DNA of 64,000 nt from CAYZFD01 sp964477735 (GTDB lineage: Bacteria > Bacteroidota > Bacteroidia > Flavobacteriales > Flavobacteriaceae). Where the stretch lies: NCBI GenBank assembly GCA_964477735.1, contig CAYZFD010000005.1:1-64000 (forward strand). The letters are read 5' to 3'. The position numbers were made by a program, and so were the translations under genes. Positions 26,743 to 36,153 of this stretch are shown here, one piece after another; position 1 is the first letter of the stretch, and every line of letters starts with the position of its first letter. The notes beneath the pieces were generated by a model. That model did no database searches and was not told the DNA's origin. It saw only the letters and a program-made list of their open reading frames with translations.

Positions 26743-29700
26743 CTAAATTTTAGTAATAAATGCTGCTAACTTGTTTTTATGAGGTTGTGGAGCGCTTAAT
26801 ACAAGTTTTTGATCCCCTGAAAGAATACTAGAAGAAATTACAGCTCCCGTTTTGGTGTCTATCCAGAATAGTTGAAACGAGCTTTCATATCCAGAAAGAT
26901 CCAGGTCAAAAGTTTTGGTGTTTTTTAAATATATGAGATAACGCTCCCCACTCTGTTCTAGCCCCCAATACGAACTTTTATAATTAAGATTGGTGTTTAT
27001 TTTCATTTCTGTTAGTGCTTCATAGAAGCCAGAAATGTTCACTTTGGGAATGTTGGCTAATGAGCCTCCGGCCATTAACACGGGCCAGCCAAATCTTGAT
27101 GCATTTTTTGATGAATATAATATCGCTTTTTGCGGATACTTCTCGTGGTATTCACGGACTGCTCTATAGACTTGTGTGTCGTTTTCGAGGCCTTGTTTCA
27201 TTTTTCGAGCGTGTTGGCGTGGGGCTAAATTTTTCCCCCCTTGGGGTGCATAAACACTACCATCTGATCTATAATGCCAATATCGAATATCGATTAAATC
27301 AACTGTGTTTTCTCGATTTTCATCAGCTAATATGGCATCCTGCACGTCTTTGGTTGCACTTAGCCCAATGATGCTATTTTCTGTGTATTGTTTTTTGTAT
27401 TTACTAACCTCATCTAACCAAAACTCCATAAAATGTAGGGGGCCCGTATATTCAGCACTTGTCAGATGAATGACGTTGCTTTGATTCTGAAAGTTTTCTA
27501 AGGATTTTCGGATAAAGCCTTGGTGAATCATTTTTCGATTTTGGTGAGACACATCATAAAACTGCTCTGCCATAAATATTCGCTTGTCTCCAGCATAGGG
27601 AGGGGGTTCTGGGAAATCTGTGTTATTGACATTATTGGCTGCTCGCCATGGCGAACTAGACCAATGCGCACCCGCCTCAAGGATATTGTGCTGAAAATAA
27701 TGTTGTTGAATGAGTACAATACCATATTCTCCTGCTATTGCAGCAAATTGCCTTAACCGATTCCAATACCAAGCATTGAATTTTGTAAGGTCGTATTTAC
27801 TCAGGTGGTCCCACGCTAGCCCTTGTCCCGATCTTGCGAAAGGTTGCTCATAGAAAGGTGGCCAAACATCAGCATCTAGTCTTCGGGTTCGTTGATGATC
27901 GTCCATTCTGCGCTCATACCACAAACCATAATTGTGCTCTAAAGCTACACTGCTACTGTTCATTAAGCTTCGAACAAGCTCTTGAAAGTCATCTGTAAAT
28001 CCTTTTCCTGTTTTCCCAGGCACAAAACGCGTAATGTGTGGTTTGGCGTTATTTACATCATAATTGCGCAAACTACCTCGCCACCAACTCACTTGATTTC
28101 GACGGCCTGTTAAAACTTTTCCATCGTGAGTTAACCAACCATTTTTGATGGTGATTTTGGCATGATTTCGTCGTTCAGAGTCAGTCTTCCAATCCAAATC
28201 ATCTACTGATTTCAGCTTAGCAGTATGTACAGGAATTGCATTTTGTTTTGAAACTTCATTGATCCACCCTAACAAATTTTGATGTGGATTTAAGGCTTCT
28301 TTAGTGAGTTTGTCCGCAAGTTCAATTGTGGGACTTGTAGAAGGTTCGGTTCCTATTTTTAACAAGTGTGGGGGCACAGGAAGCTGTCCCAATCTTTTTT
28401 CCAGTAGTGCGTAAAATAAACTTCTTGGGGATATGTGTGTGTTTACGTCTTTCCAATGCCCATTTCCAGCCATAGTTCCGCCCCAAACGCCAAAAGCCCA
28501 ATTGTTTGAGGTTGGAGGACTATAATTGTCTATTCTCGATGCTGAAGATTCCCAAATTACACTGTTGGCTGCTGTCCAGCCAGCGCCCCTTCCAGCTTGT
28601 TCACGGTTATTAAAGCGTAAGGCGTTGCCATCAATATTGACAACATCAAACAAAACACCAGTGGCCCAAGATCCAATGGTTCCACTATTGTTAAATGGCA
28701 AATAGGATTCGCATTGAACAAAAGCATTGGGTCCTGTGGTTCCTAAGCCTCCAACAGCAAAATCATGATAACCATATTCAGAATAGCAACGTTGAAATAA
28801 GGTTTGCTGTCCCTCTGTATAAAAGGTGTGTCTTCTAAAGGCAGCAATTTCAGAAATCGGTGCGGTTGCAACACAATCTTCTACCGTAACTTGTTGAGAA
28901 GAATTTAAGAGATTTACCGCTCCTCCAGCCAAATGCTTAAAGTGTACTTGGCGCACCCATGCATTCTTAACATTTTCCATTGTGATCCCAAACCAGCGGT
29001 GCTGCTCATCTTTAGGATTCATGTTGTCATAGGCGGATTGAATGGCTAAATTTTCAACCCCAATGTTTTCAATTCTTCCCTCCCAGGTATATAAAACAGC
29101 TCGTGGGTTTCCAAAATTCTTATCGAGAGGCATGGTTAGTGGTGCATTCAAAAACACATCGGATCCACGAATCGCTGTTACCCTTCGATTCCATGACATT
29201 TGCCAATCTCTTGGTTTCCAACCAATCCAACCCGTTTCTCCTCCAAATGCATTCATATTTAAAGTGTCAATCCAATAGTTGGTTAAGGGCAACTCAATTG
29301 TGATTTCATCATTAATTTTCAATTGAGAAGGGTCAACCAATTGAATTTTTTGAGCACCAAGGGGCGTAAGCTGCACTTCAAAGTTTAGTGTGTCTAGATA
29401 TTTTCTGTCATCCACCCCGGTAATTTTAACAATCGCTTCCCGATTGATCCCTGTGCCTAAAAGAAGGGTTTCGTTTTCGGCCTTTCCACTCCCTCTGAGA
29501 ACAACTCCAGAATGATTAATCTGAAGGGATCCGTTTACTTCATAAATTCCTTTTTCTAAAACCACGGCACCTCTAAAACCTGATGCGTTAGGTTTTAATT
29601 GGCTGACATAATCAATTGCAGCTTGAATTTTTTTTGTGGCATCCCCTTGCTCCAAAGGCACAAAGATTTTAGGTTCCACCAAAGGAATTTGCTTTTCAGA

Positions 29701-29907
29701 GGCCATATAGCCCGCATAAGAAAAATCGGGTATTTGATTTCCTAAATCATCCGAAACTAAAACCAAATTGCCTCGCTTATTTTTAACAATATCTGGAAAC
29801 GAAGCTTGAGCAAAAGCGTTTTTGCTAACAAAAAGCAAGCATACAAAAGATAATAAGCAACTTATCATTTTCTGTAATCGATTGTATTTTTGAATTAAAA
29901 CCCTCAT
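26743..29907 (-). CDS. Pectate-lyase-fold beta-helix fused to C-terminal TIM-barrel (DUF6298-like)
   Basis: The frame starts at a TTG (29943), but the ATG at 29907 leads into a plausible signal (SKNAFAQ cleavage) and is used here; an ATG at 29868 is also possible. The product has about 1054 residues. Residues about 35-545 form a right-handed beta-helix (DATKKIQAAIDYV, AVVLEKGIYEVNG, VVLRGSGK). Residues about 560-1054 look like a separate TIM-barrel hydrolase of the DUF6298 kind: EHNYGLWYERRMDDHQ, GIVLIQQHYFQHN, HLTSAEYTGPLHFMEFWLDE, VDLIDIRYWHY. The glutamates in SAEYTGP and FMEFW are possible catalytic residues. Two potentially active folds in one chain suggest a bifunctional pectin enzyme. 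I recognise no characterised homologue. Confidence 0.75.
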   Translation of the reverse strand: MRVLIQKYNRLQKMISCLLSFVCLLFVSKNAFAQASFPDIVKNKRGNLVLVSDDLGNQIPDFSYAGYMASEKQIPLVEPKIFVPLEQGDATKKIQAAIDYVSQLKPNASGFRGAVVLEKGIYEVNGSLQINHSGVVLRGSGKAENETLLLGTGINREAIVKITGVDDRKYLDTLNFEVQLTPLGAQKIQLVDPSQLKINDEITIELPLTNYWIDTLNMNAFGGETGWIGWKPRDWQMSWNRRVTAIRGSDVFLNAPLTMPLDKNFGNPRAVLYTWEGRIENIGVENLAIQSAYDNMNPKDEQHRWFGITMENVKNAWVRQVHFKHLAGGAVNLLNSSQQVTVEDCVATAPISEIAAFRRHTFYTEGQQTLFQRCYSEYGYHDFAVGGLGTTGPNAFVQCESYLPFNNSGTIGSWATGVLFDVVNIDGNALRFNNREQAGRGAGWTAANSVIWESSASRIDNYSPPTSNNWAFGVWGGTMAGNGHWKDVNTHISPRSLFYALLEKRLGQLPVPPHLLKIGTEPSTSPTIELADKLTKEALNPHQNLLGWINEVSKQNAIPVHTAKLKSVDDLDWKTDSERRNHAKITIKNGWLTHDGKVLTGRRNQVSWWRGSLRNYDVNNAKPHITRFVPGKTGKGFTDDFQELVRSLMNSSSVALEHNYGLWYERRMDDHQRTRRLDADVWPPFYEQPFARSGQGLAWDHLSKYDLTKFNAWYWNRLRQFAAIAGEYGIVLIQQHYFQHNILEAGAHWSSSPWRAANNVNNTDFPEPPPYAGDKRIFMAEQFYDVSHQNRKMIHQGFIRKSLENFQNQSNVIHLTSAEYTGPLHFMEFWLDEVSKYKKQYTENSIIGLSATKDVQDAILADENRENTVDLIDIRYWHYRSDGSVYAPQGGKNLAPRQHARKMKQGLENDTQVYRAVREYHEKYPQKAILYSSKNASRFGWPVLMAGGSLANIPKVNISGFYEALTEMKINTNLNYKSSYWGLEQSGERYLIYLKNTKTFDLDLSGYESSFQLFWIDTKTGAVISSSILSGDQKLVLSAPQPHKNKLAAFITKI

Positions 29908-29939
29908 CTCTTTTGCATTGCCCTGCACTGCTGTGCCAT

Positions 29940-31628
29940 TCAATCGGTTAATTTAGTTAAAGTATCCGAATTGTTTTCAAGGTTTGTCCAATCAACCCTT
30001 GTTTTTGTGTCTATCCCGTTGATATATTTTTCAATATTGGTATATCCATCTCCATTTATGTCTCCATTAGCATCTGAAGCATCATTTGGATTTAAACCAT
30101 TCGCCTTTTCCCATTGGTCTGGCATTCCGTCCCCATCTGAATCTTTATAGGGTTTTCCTTTATAAACAGGATATCCCCCCACTTGGTCTGGACTGGTGAT
30201 AATCCCCATTTTATAAGAATCTGAAGGTAGTCTTCTTTTAATAAACTCTTGGCCAATGGTATTTTCTAACCCGTCTCGATATTCAATTTTTCCAGTCCTC
30301 ACATACTGGATCACTCTTTGATCAACGGCATCACGTTTGGGCAAAGTTGCACCCACATTGTCCAACACATACGCATAAGCTTCTTGTGCTGACAAAATGG
30401 TCATTGGCGACATCTCAAAAGGCCTCTTTTGCCTGATTAAATCCAAATAATTTTTAGCCTCTTCGTATGAGCGATTTTCAATTTGAACTCCACCCGCCCA
30501 ATTATCAGCTGAAATCTCGGGTGCACCTACTACAAAATTTCCGGAAACATACGCGCGGCCAAAGGTTTTTGGTTGTCTATAACCAGATTCTGGCTTTAAA
30601 ATTCTATATCGAATGGGCTTGTCCTTTGGGGTAATCGGCCCAGGTTTAAAGTAATTATTGATGATATTAAACATCGAGCGATAGTCTCCGCCATCTAGGG
30701 AGCGATTCCACCAATTAAACACTACATTATTTACAAAGTTGAAACTTCCATACATGCCTATCGATGGATTTCGAGATATGTTATTCGCCCATAGGTTGCG
30801 AATAAAAGTACTGTTTAATCCCCCGATAGTGCTTCCAAAAGCGTGATTGTAAGTGTCTAATCCCTCAGAAGAAATTGTGTTTTGTATGGTTACATTAACT
30901 GCCGGCATCTTTTCTAATTTGGATTTATTGTTGGCTTGAAATTGGTGCCTATATAACGAAATATTTTCGTCCAATCCCCAACTCACAGAGCAATGATCTA
31001 TAATCACATTACCGATAACATTCCCGCCAACAGCGTCGTCTCTTCTCGTAACGTCAGTGGCACCTCGGCGAAAACGCATGTGTCGAATGATAATGTCATG
31101 CGTGTCGAGTAACAACGACTCTCCTGCTATACAAACGCCATCACCAGGAGCTGTTTGCCCAGCGATAGTGATGTAGGGAGCCCTAACACTAATGGGCATT
31201 TTAAGTTGAATAATACCAGAAACATTAAACACTACAGTTCGAGCACCAACCGCTTCACAGGCCTCTCTAAAGGTGCCTGCTCCACTATCGGCTAAGCTGG
31301 TAACGACATACACTTTTCCGCCACGACCACCAGGGGTGAAAGCACCTCCGCCTTCAGCTCCTGGAAACGCTGGAATATCTGCCTTAATCAAATCTCCTGG
31401 ATAAGCTGCCCAAGGAACATAGGGTCTCCCCTGCTTGGCTTCTTCCTCAATGATGTGATGGTTGTTGTTCCAAATTTTCTCTAAACGAAGTTCCTCTAGA
31501 GCAAGAAGTGAATCTGTTTTTGACTGAAGTGCTTTTGGAATACTTGGATATTGTGCGATGGCAGTTTGTGTTAAACAAACGACACTTAACAACATTGCAG
31601 CTTTTAGAATGTTAGTTATTTTCATCAT
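29940..31628 (-). CDS. PL1-family pectate lyase A
   Basis: The start at 31628 (ATGATG) gives a signal peptide ending TAIAQ and overlaps the DUF3826 gene by 17 bp; the longer frame to 31664 has no signal. The 562-residue protein shows a parallel beta-helix with AFPGAEGGGAFTPGGRGG, TIAGQTAPGDGVCI, IIIRHMRFRRG, VIIDHCSVSWGLDEN and a basic RNPSIG segment, all typical of Bacteroidota PL1 pectate lyases. The C-terminus carries acidic calcium-type repeats (DSDGDGMPDQWEKANGLNP, then DINGDGYTNIEKY). It would cleave polygalacturonate by beta-elimination. It is a close paralogue of the lyase at 32326-34026. Confidence 0.9.
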   Translation of the reverse strand: MMKITNILKAAMLLSVVCLTQTAIAQYPSIPKALQSKTDSLLALEELRLEKIWNNNHHIIEEEAKQGRPYVPWAAYPGDLIKADIPAFPGAEGGGAFTPGGRGGKVYVVTSLADSGAGTFREACEAVGARTVVFNVSGIIQLKMPISVRAPYITIAGQTAPGDGVCIAGESLLLDTHDIIIRHMRFRRGATDVTRRDDAVGGNVIGNVIIDHCSVSWGLDENISLYRHQFQANNKSKLEKMPAVNVTIQNTISSEGLDTYNHAFGSTIGGLNSTFIRNLWANNISRNPSIGMYGSFNFVNNVVFNWWNRSLDGGDYRSMFNIINNYFKPGPITPKDKPIRYRILKPESGYRQPKTFGRAYVSGNFVVGAPEISADNWAGGVQIENRSYEEAKNYLDLIRQKRPFEMSPMTILSAQEAYAYVLDNVGATLPKRDAVDQRVIQYVRTGKIEYRDGLENTIGQEFIKRRLPSDSYKMGIITSPDQVGGYPVYKGKPYKDSDGDGMPDQWEKANGLNPNDASDANGDINGDGYTNIEKYINGIDTKTRVDWTNLENNSDTLTKLTD

Positions 31629-32301
31629 GATTATTTGCTTTATCAGCCGTTTTGATACGCTCATGCCATGCTTTACTTTCTTTGTTTAAATCGTAGCCCT
31701 GAGCAGACAAATAATTATTGATTCGTCCTTTGTATTTCCCAAACCAAGCGTGTTTCTCTTTTGAAGATCCCGCATCCATGGCAAATTCACGAGCTTCTAC
31801 TAAATTGTCATAAATATACTTTTTTTGTTCTTCGGTTAAATGAGGGAGCATCTCTTGAAAAGCTTGATATGTTTTCGGAACAACCCCATAGGTCATGCCG
31901 TCTTTTACTGCATCAACTTTTTCAGGCGATAGGTGCTTTTCTAGCTTTTTAATATAGGCTTTATGTAATTTCTCGATGGCTTTTGTGGCTTTAGAGCCTG
32001 CGCTTGCAATTTTTTGATCGCGCTTGGCATTAGACAATTGTTTTTGCTTTAACTCCGCTATTTTTGAATCGCGACTGTCATGAATTTGACTCAGGTTTCT
32101 GTATTGTTCTGCAATAATATTTATGAGTATTGATGTTTTTTCAGGGTTGGAAAGTGCTAATTTTTCAACAATTTTTGACGCACGGTTTTGAGTTACCGCT
32201 ATGTAGGCAGGGTCTTTATGTTGTTGCGCATAATTTTGGCTAAAAATTAAAAGAAAGAATATGGTGTATATTCTTGATTTTTCAACGATTATCTGACTCA
32301 T
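31612..32301 (-). CDS. DUF3826 family exported protein
   Basis: A 229-residue protein with a signal peptide (cleavage near NYAQ, residue 25). The mature part is almost entirely charged helices (lysine- and glutamate-rich), with YGVVPKTYQAFQEMLPHLT and AGSSKEKHAWFGKYKGRINNY as the recognisable DUF3826 segments. No enzyme motif is visible. Genes of this family are often found next to pectate lyases in Bacteroidota pectin loci, and here it lies between two PL1 paralogues, overlapping one by 17 bp. Function is unknown; a periplasmic helper or binding role is a guess. Confidence 0.85.
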   Translation of the reverse strand: MSQIIVEKSRIYTIFFLLIFSQNYAQQHKDPAYIAVTQNRASKIVEKLALSNPEKTSILINIIAEQYRNLSQIHDSRDSKIAELKQKQLSNAKRDQKIASAGSKATKAIEKLHKAYIKKLEKHLSPEKVDAVKDGMTYGVVPKTYQAFQEMLPHLTEEQKKYIYDNLVEAREFAMDAGSSKEKHAWFGKYKGRINNYLSAQGYDLNKESKAWHERIKTADKANNHDENN

Positions 32302-32325
32302 TTTACAACTTATATTTAGGTTTAA

Positions 32326-34026
32326 TTATTGTAGGATTGGCTCAATTAAGGTTTCTTTATTGTTGCTCAAATCTTTCCAATCGATTTTGGTGTTTGGGTT
32401 TGTTCCGTTTAAATAATCTTCAATATTGGAATAACCATCACTGTTTTTATCCTCAGCTGCGTCTTGGGCATCAAATGGATTTAATCCATACTTGATTTCC
32501 CAAGCATCGGGAATGCCGTCTTTATCCGAATCTAGATATGGCGTTCCTTGATATTCGGGGTAGCCACCCACTTGAGCAATATCTGTAATAATACCTTTTT
32601 TATAGGAGTCTGCAGGCAAACGTCTGTGCTTAAATTGGTAGAATGAATCTGGATCTAAACCTTTAATGTATTCAGGTTTACCTGTTTTTACTACCCTGAC
32701 GATTCTTTCGTCCACCTCATCTCTTATGGGTAATGTTGCACCAACGTTTTTTAAAACATAATTATAGGCCTTTTGCGCGGTCATGAATTTACGCATCCAT
32801 GGCATTGGAAGTGGTTGATCAACCTTCATTTTTGGGAAATACATTTTGGCATCTTCAAAAGACATTAATGCCCCATTTTTTCCTTCCATTTGCACCCCTC
32901 CATCCCAGTTATTTGCCGTAACTTTTGGGTTTCCGTCAACAAAATTTCCATCAACAAAAGCACGTCCAAAGACCAAGTAATCCAACTTACTTCTTCCCGA
33001 CTCGGGTTTTAGAATCCTATAACCAATAGGGTCATTTTTAGACGTAATGGGACCCGGCTTAAAATAATTATTGATAATATTGAAAGTAGCCGTATAATCG
33101 CCTCCATCAATAGATCTATTGCTCCAATTAAAAATCACATTGTTCACAAAGTTGAAAACCCCATTCCATCCGATAGATGGATTTCTTCCCGCATTGCTTG
33201 CCCACAAATTCCTAATGAAAGCACAATTTTCACCGCCCAAAGTGCTTCCAAAAGCATGATTATAGGTGTCCAAAGCTTCGCCAAATAAACTATTTTGGAT
33301 GGTGATATTTACCGTTGGTTTCTTTTCGTCTTTATAGCCTGCGCCAGGACTAAACATATGCCTATAAATAGACATATTTTCGTCTAATCCCCATGTGGCG
33401 GAAATATGATCAAGAATAATATTTCCAACAGGGTTTCCGCCTATGGCATCGTCTCTTCTCCCCACAAATGTTTCACCTCTGCGAAAACGCATGTGGCGAA
33501 TCACTACATCATGCGTATCGATCCAAACGGACTCACCAGCAACACAAATGCCATCGCCTGGGGCTGTTTGTCCAGCAATGGTGATATATGGGGCACGAAT
33601 AATTAGCGGGGTCTTGAGCCGAATGATTCCTGCTACATTGAAAACAATAATCCTTGCTCCTCCTTTTTCACAGGCCTCCCGAAATGTTCCTGGACCATCA
33701 TCTTCTAGGCTAGTAACCGTATAAACCTTTCCCCCTCTGCCGCCAAAGGCAAACATACCTCCACCTTCTGCCCCAGGAAATGCAGGGATTTCTGCCTGTG
33801 GCAAATCTGTGGGCCTGGAGGCCCAGGGAATATAAGGTTTGCCCTGAGCAGCTTCTGCTTCGACCACCTTTTTGGCTATTTGCCAAGCTTCGTCGGAATG
33901 TTTATAGGCCTCAGATTTTATACGACTTTCCTCGGCGCGATCTTCTTCGGTTAGCTTAGGGTATTGGGCATTCAAATGGCCAATCGATATGGAAAATAAA
34001 AGGTAAAAAAATCTAGATATTGTCAT
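32326..34026 (-). CDS. PL1-family pectate lyase B
   Basis: The upstream frame begins at a TTG (34116), but the ATG at 34026 starts a signal peptide ending HLNAQ, giving a 566-residue product. It matches lyase A motif for motif: AFPGAEGGGMFAFGGRGG, TIAGQTAPGDGICV, VVIRHMRFRRGETF, IILDHISATWGLDEN, RNPSIGWNGVFNF. The C-terminal acidic repeats are DSDKDGIPDAWEIKYGLNP and DKNSDGYSNIEDYLNG. It is the first gene after susD, following a 134-bp spacer. Cleavage of polygalacturonate or low-methyl pectin is expected. The tandem arrangement points to local duplication. Confidence 0.9.
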   Translation of the reverse strand: MTISRFFYLLFSISIGHLNAQYPKLTEEDRAEESRIKSEAYKHSDEAWQIAKKVVEAEAAQGKPYIPWASRPTDLPQAEIPAFPGAEGGGMFAFGGRGGKVYTVTSLEDDGPGTFREACEKGGARIIVFNVAGIIRLKTPLIIRAPYITIAGQTAPGDGICVAGESVWIDTHDVVIRHMRFRRGETFVGRRDDAIGGNPVGNIILDHISATWGLDENMSIYRHMFSPGAGYKDEKKPTVNITIQNSLFGEALDTYNHAFGSTLGGENCAFIRNLWASNAGRNPSIGWNGVFNFVNNVIFNWSNRSIDGGDYTATFNIINNYFKPGPITSKNDPIGYRILKPESGRSKLDYLVFGRAFVDGNFVDGNPKVTANNWDGGVQMEGKNGALMSFEDAKMYFPKMKVDQPLPMPWMRKFMTAQKAYNYVLKNVGATLPIRDEVDERIVRVVKTGKPEYIKGLDPDSFYQFKHRRLPADSYKKGIITDIAQVGGYPEYQGTPYLDSDKDGIPDAWEIKYGLNPFDAQDAAEDKNSDGYSNIEDYLNGTNPNTKIDWKDLSNNKETLIEPILQ

Positions 34027-34160
34027 GATGATGAATAAAACTTTTTTCAAAAAAACTGACCTATTAATATTGATAAGGGTTCTTAATTGTTCGGTACAAC
34101 TAAAAACCCTCAACAAATAACGCTACATGGCGTAAACGCCAAGTTAACCTAAAAGATCTT
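34027..34160 (-). promoter_or_regulatory. susD to PL1 spacer with small hairpins
   Basis: This is the only long spacer inside the left operon. On the transcribed strand it has a perfect 5-bp GC-rich stem with a 4-base loop at 34128-34141 (TGGCGTTTACGCCA). A 12-bp palindrome, AAAAGATCTTTT, at 34151-34162 overlaps the susD stop. No clear U-tract follows the first hairpin. The elements could lower read-through after susCD or protect the susCD message; evidence is weak. Confidence 0.3.
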
Positions 34161-36143
34161 TTACTTTGTTGGATCAAAATTACCGCCCCACCCTTGTGTT
34201 TGTTCTAGATAAGGTGCAGTGGCTAATAATTTATCATAAATCCCAAAGAAATAATATTCGTTATACCATTTAAATGTAAAGTCTGTTGGGTCGATATTGT
34301 CTCGAACCACAACTTCAAAATGGTTGTCATATAAATAATCGACATATTCTTCATAGGAATTTACGCCTGCGGGATATGAGGTGGCATCTCTATTAATGAT
34401 GGGTGCAGAGGCACCTTTAAATGGATCTTTTGCAAATCCCATTTCATAAATTGTATTGGCATCCGATTTGGCAATAATGTAATAACCTAATCTTCGTGAT
34501 CCTTCGATAGGTTTCTGGTTTAATCTTGTACAAGTACCAAAATCATCGTTATAGAGCAACCAACGTCTTAGATCGTGAAAGCGTTTGTTTTCATAGGCAA
34601 ACTCAACAGTTCTTTCATTGATGATGACAGCAAAATGCTCATCTCTTGTGTTCACATTGGAGAGTCCATATTCTCCATCAAGATCCTCTGTTCCAGCCCT
34701 TTCTCTGAGTTGTTGCAAGTAGGTTTTGCCTTCTTGTAAATTGTTAATTCCAACCGCAGATTCAGCTAGATTTAGCACCACTTCAGCAAATCTAATTTCC
34801 ATATAGTTGGTGCCATTGTTTCTGAAATTGTTGCTGTTACTAGAAGTTGGATTGGTAAATTTTCTTAGGTTAACCCCTGAAACACTTTGTGGGTTATTTG
34901 TGCCCAATATTGGTTTTCCTGGCTCTGCAGTTAGCGGATACCAGCTGTAGGTCCAATGCTTGTAATTTGGATTTTCTTTATAGGGCCAAACACTTCCGTT
35001 GTAGGCAAATGTGTGGTAGAAACGAGGGTCTCTATTTCTATAAAAATGACTGAGATTTCCTGTGGGGTCATAGGGTGTTCCATCAGCCATTGGAAAGGCA
35101 TCCATAATATTGGTGGTTGGTATGATGCCTTCGTTACCGCCCTGCGTTACTGCTCTAGATTGGTGTTCAGTGTAATTGTTTTTGGCAATTCCAGTGGTGT
35201 TGGTCGTAAAATCGTTAAAACCAAAACTAAAAATAGCCTCCATGCCATGATCTTTAAACCACATGTTTTTCCAATCGGGGTCTAAGCCTTTTCCTGCTGC
35301 TACACAAACGTTATAAGCCTCAAGGTTGGCATCATAGGCGCGTTGCCATCTTGCTACATCATCATTTCTGTTGAAAAGCGGGCTTGCCCAAGTCAGCAAC
35401 ACACGTCCTTTTAGGGCTGCGGCAGCTTCGACAGTAATTCTTCCCAAATCAGCAGCAGTATAAGGTCTTCCTGCTTTGAGAAGCTCTTGCGCCATTTCTA
35501 AATCCGAAACAATTTGATTGACCGTTTCTTCTGAAGTACTCCTTGGCGTTTGGTTGCTGGGCGAATCAACTGTAAGACCTAGCTCTGTTGTAACTAAAGG
35601 AATTCCGCCATAGAGTCTGAACAATTCAAAATATTGCCAAGCTCTCCAAAAATATAATTGCCCTTTGATTTGGTTTTTAAAATCTTCATCAAGGCCGGCA
35701 TACTTATCCACATTGTTAATGTAGAGGTTACAATATCGAATTCTAGTGTAGGCGTTATTTTGTGGATTGGTGCCCACGGGTTGCCCTATCGATTTAATGC
35801 AATGGTTGTTTAGCGGAGAAATATCTGCCCATTCTTGGTTGAGATCTACTCTGCCCGAAACTTCGTCGGTAGCTTTATTAAACATACTGGCTGATCCTCT
35901 TCCGGCTACATCAGAATTGTCTAATGAAGCTCTAGACCACATGGTCATGTTGGCGTTGTTGTCAGGAAGCATTGAATAATACATATTGTCAACAAAGCTT
36001 GTGGCCAAAAACTCGTCTTGAAAGATTTCAACATCAACTTTTTGAAAGTTTTTCTTTTCTTCAATAAAATCTGTACTACACCCCACAATACCTAGGGCTG
36101 TAACTAAAATGATAAGCTGTTTATTTAAAAGTAAATTTTTCAT
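34161..36143 (-). CDS. susD: SusD/RagB-family glycan-binding lipoprotein
   Basis: A 660-residue outer-membrane lipoprotein (lipobox GIVGC, Cys22). It shows the SusD fold: an N-terminal SusD-like region with NNHCIKSIGQPVG and TRIRYCNLYINNVDKY, TPR helices (FWRAWQYFELFRLYGGIPLV) and the RagB domain with FAEVVLNLAESA and NERTVEFAYENKRFHDLRRW. It caps the SusC barrel and binds glycan at the surface. It starts 10 bp after susC, the standard arrangement. Which pectic oligosaccharide it binds cannot be read from the sequence. Confidence 0.95.
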   Translation of the reverse strand: MKNLLLNKQLIILVTALGIVGCSTDFIEEKKNFQKVDVEIFQDEFLATSFVDNMYYSMLPDNNANMTMWSRASLDNSDVAGRGSASMFNKATDEVSGRVDLNQEWADISPLNNHCIKSIGQPVGTNPQNNAYTRIRYCNLYINNVDKYAGLDEDFKNQIKGQLYFWRAWQYFELFRLYGGIPLVTTELGLTVDSPSNQTPRSTSEETVNQIVSDLEMAQELLKAGRPYTAADLGRITVEAAAALKGRVLLTWASPLFNRNDDVARWQRAYDANLEAYNVCVAAGKGLDPDWKNMWFKDHGMEAIFSFGFNDFTTNTTGIAKNNYTEHQSRAVTQGGNEGIIPTTNIMDAFPMADGTPYDPTGNLSHFYRNRDPRFYHTFAYNGSVWPYKENPNYKHWTYSWYPLTAEPGKPILGTNNPQSVSGVNLRKFTNPTSSNSNNFRNNGTNYMEIRFAEVVLNLAESAVGINNLQEGKTYLQQLRERAGTEDLDGEYGLSNVNTRDEHFAVIINERTVEFAYENKRFHDLRRWLLYNDDFGTCTRLNQKPIEGSRRLGYYIIAKSDANTIYEMGFAKDPFKGASAPIINRDATSYPAGVNSYEEYVDYLYDNHFEVVVRDNIDPTDFTFKWYNEYYFFGIYDKLLATAPYLEQTQGWGGNFDPTK

Positions 36144-36153
36144 GTCTATATTT

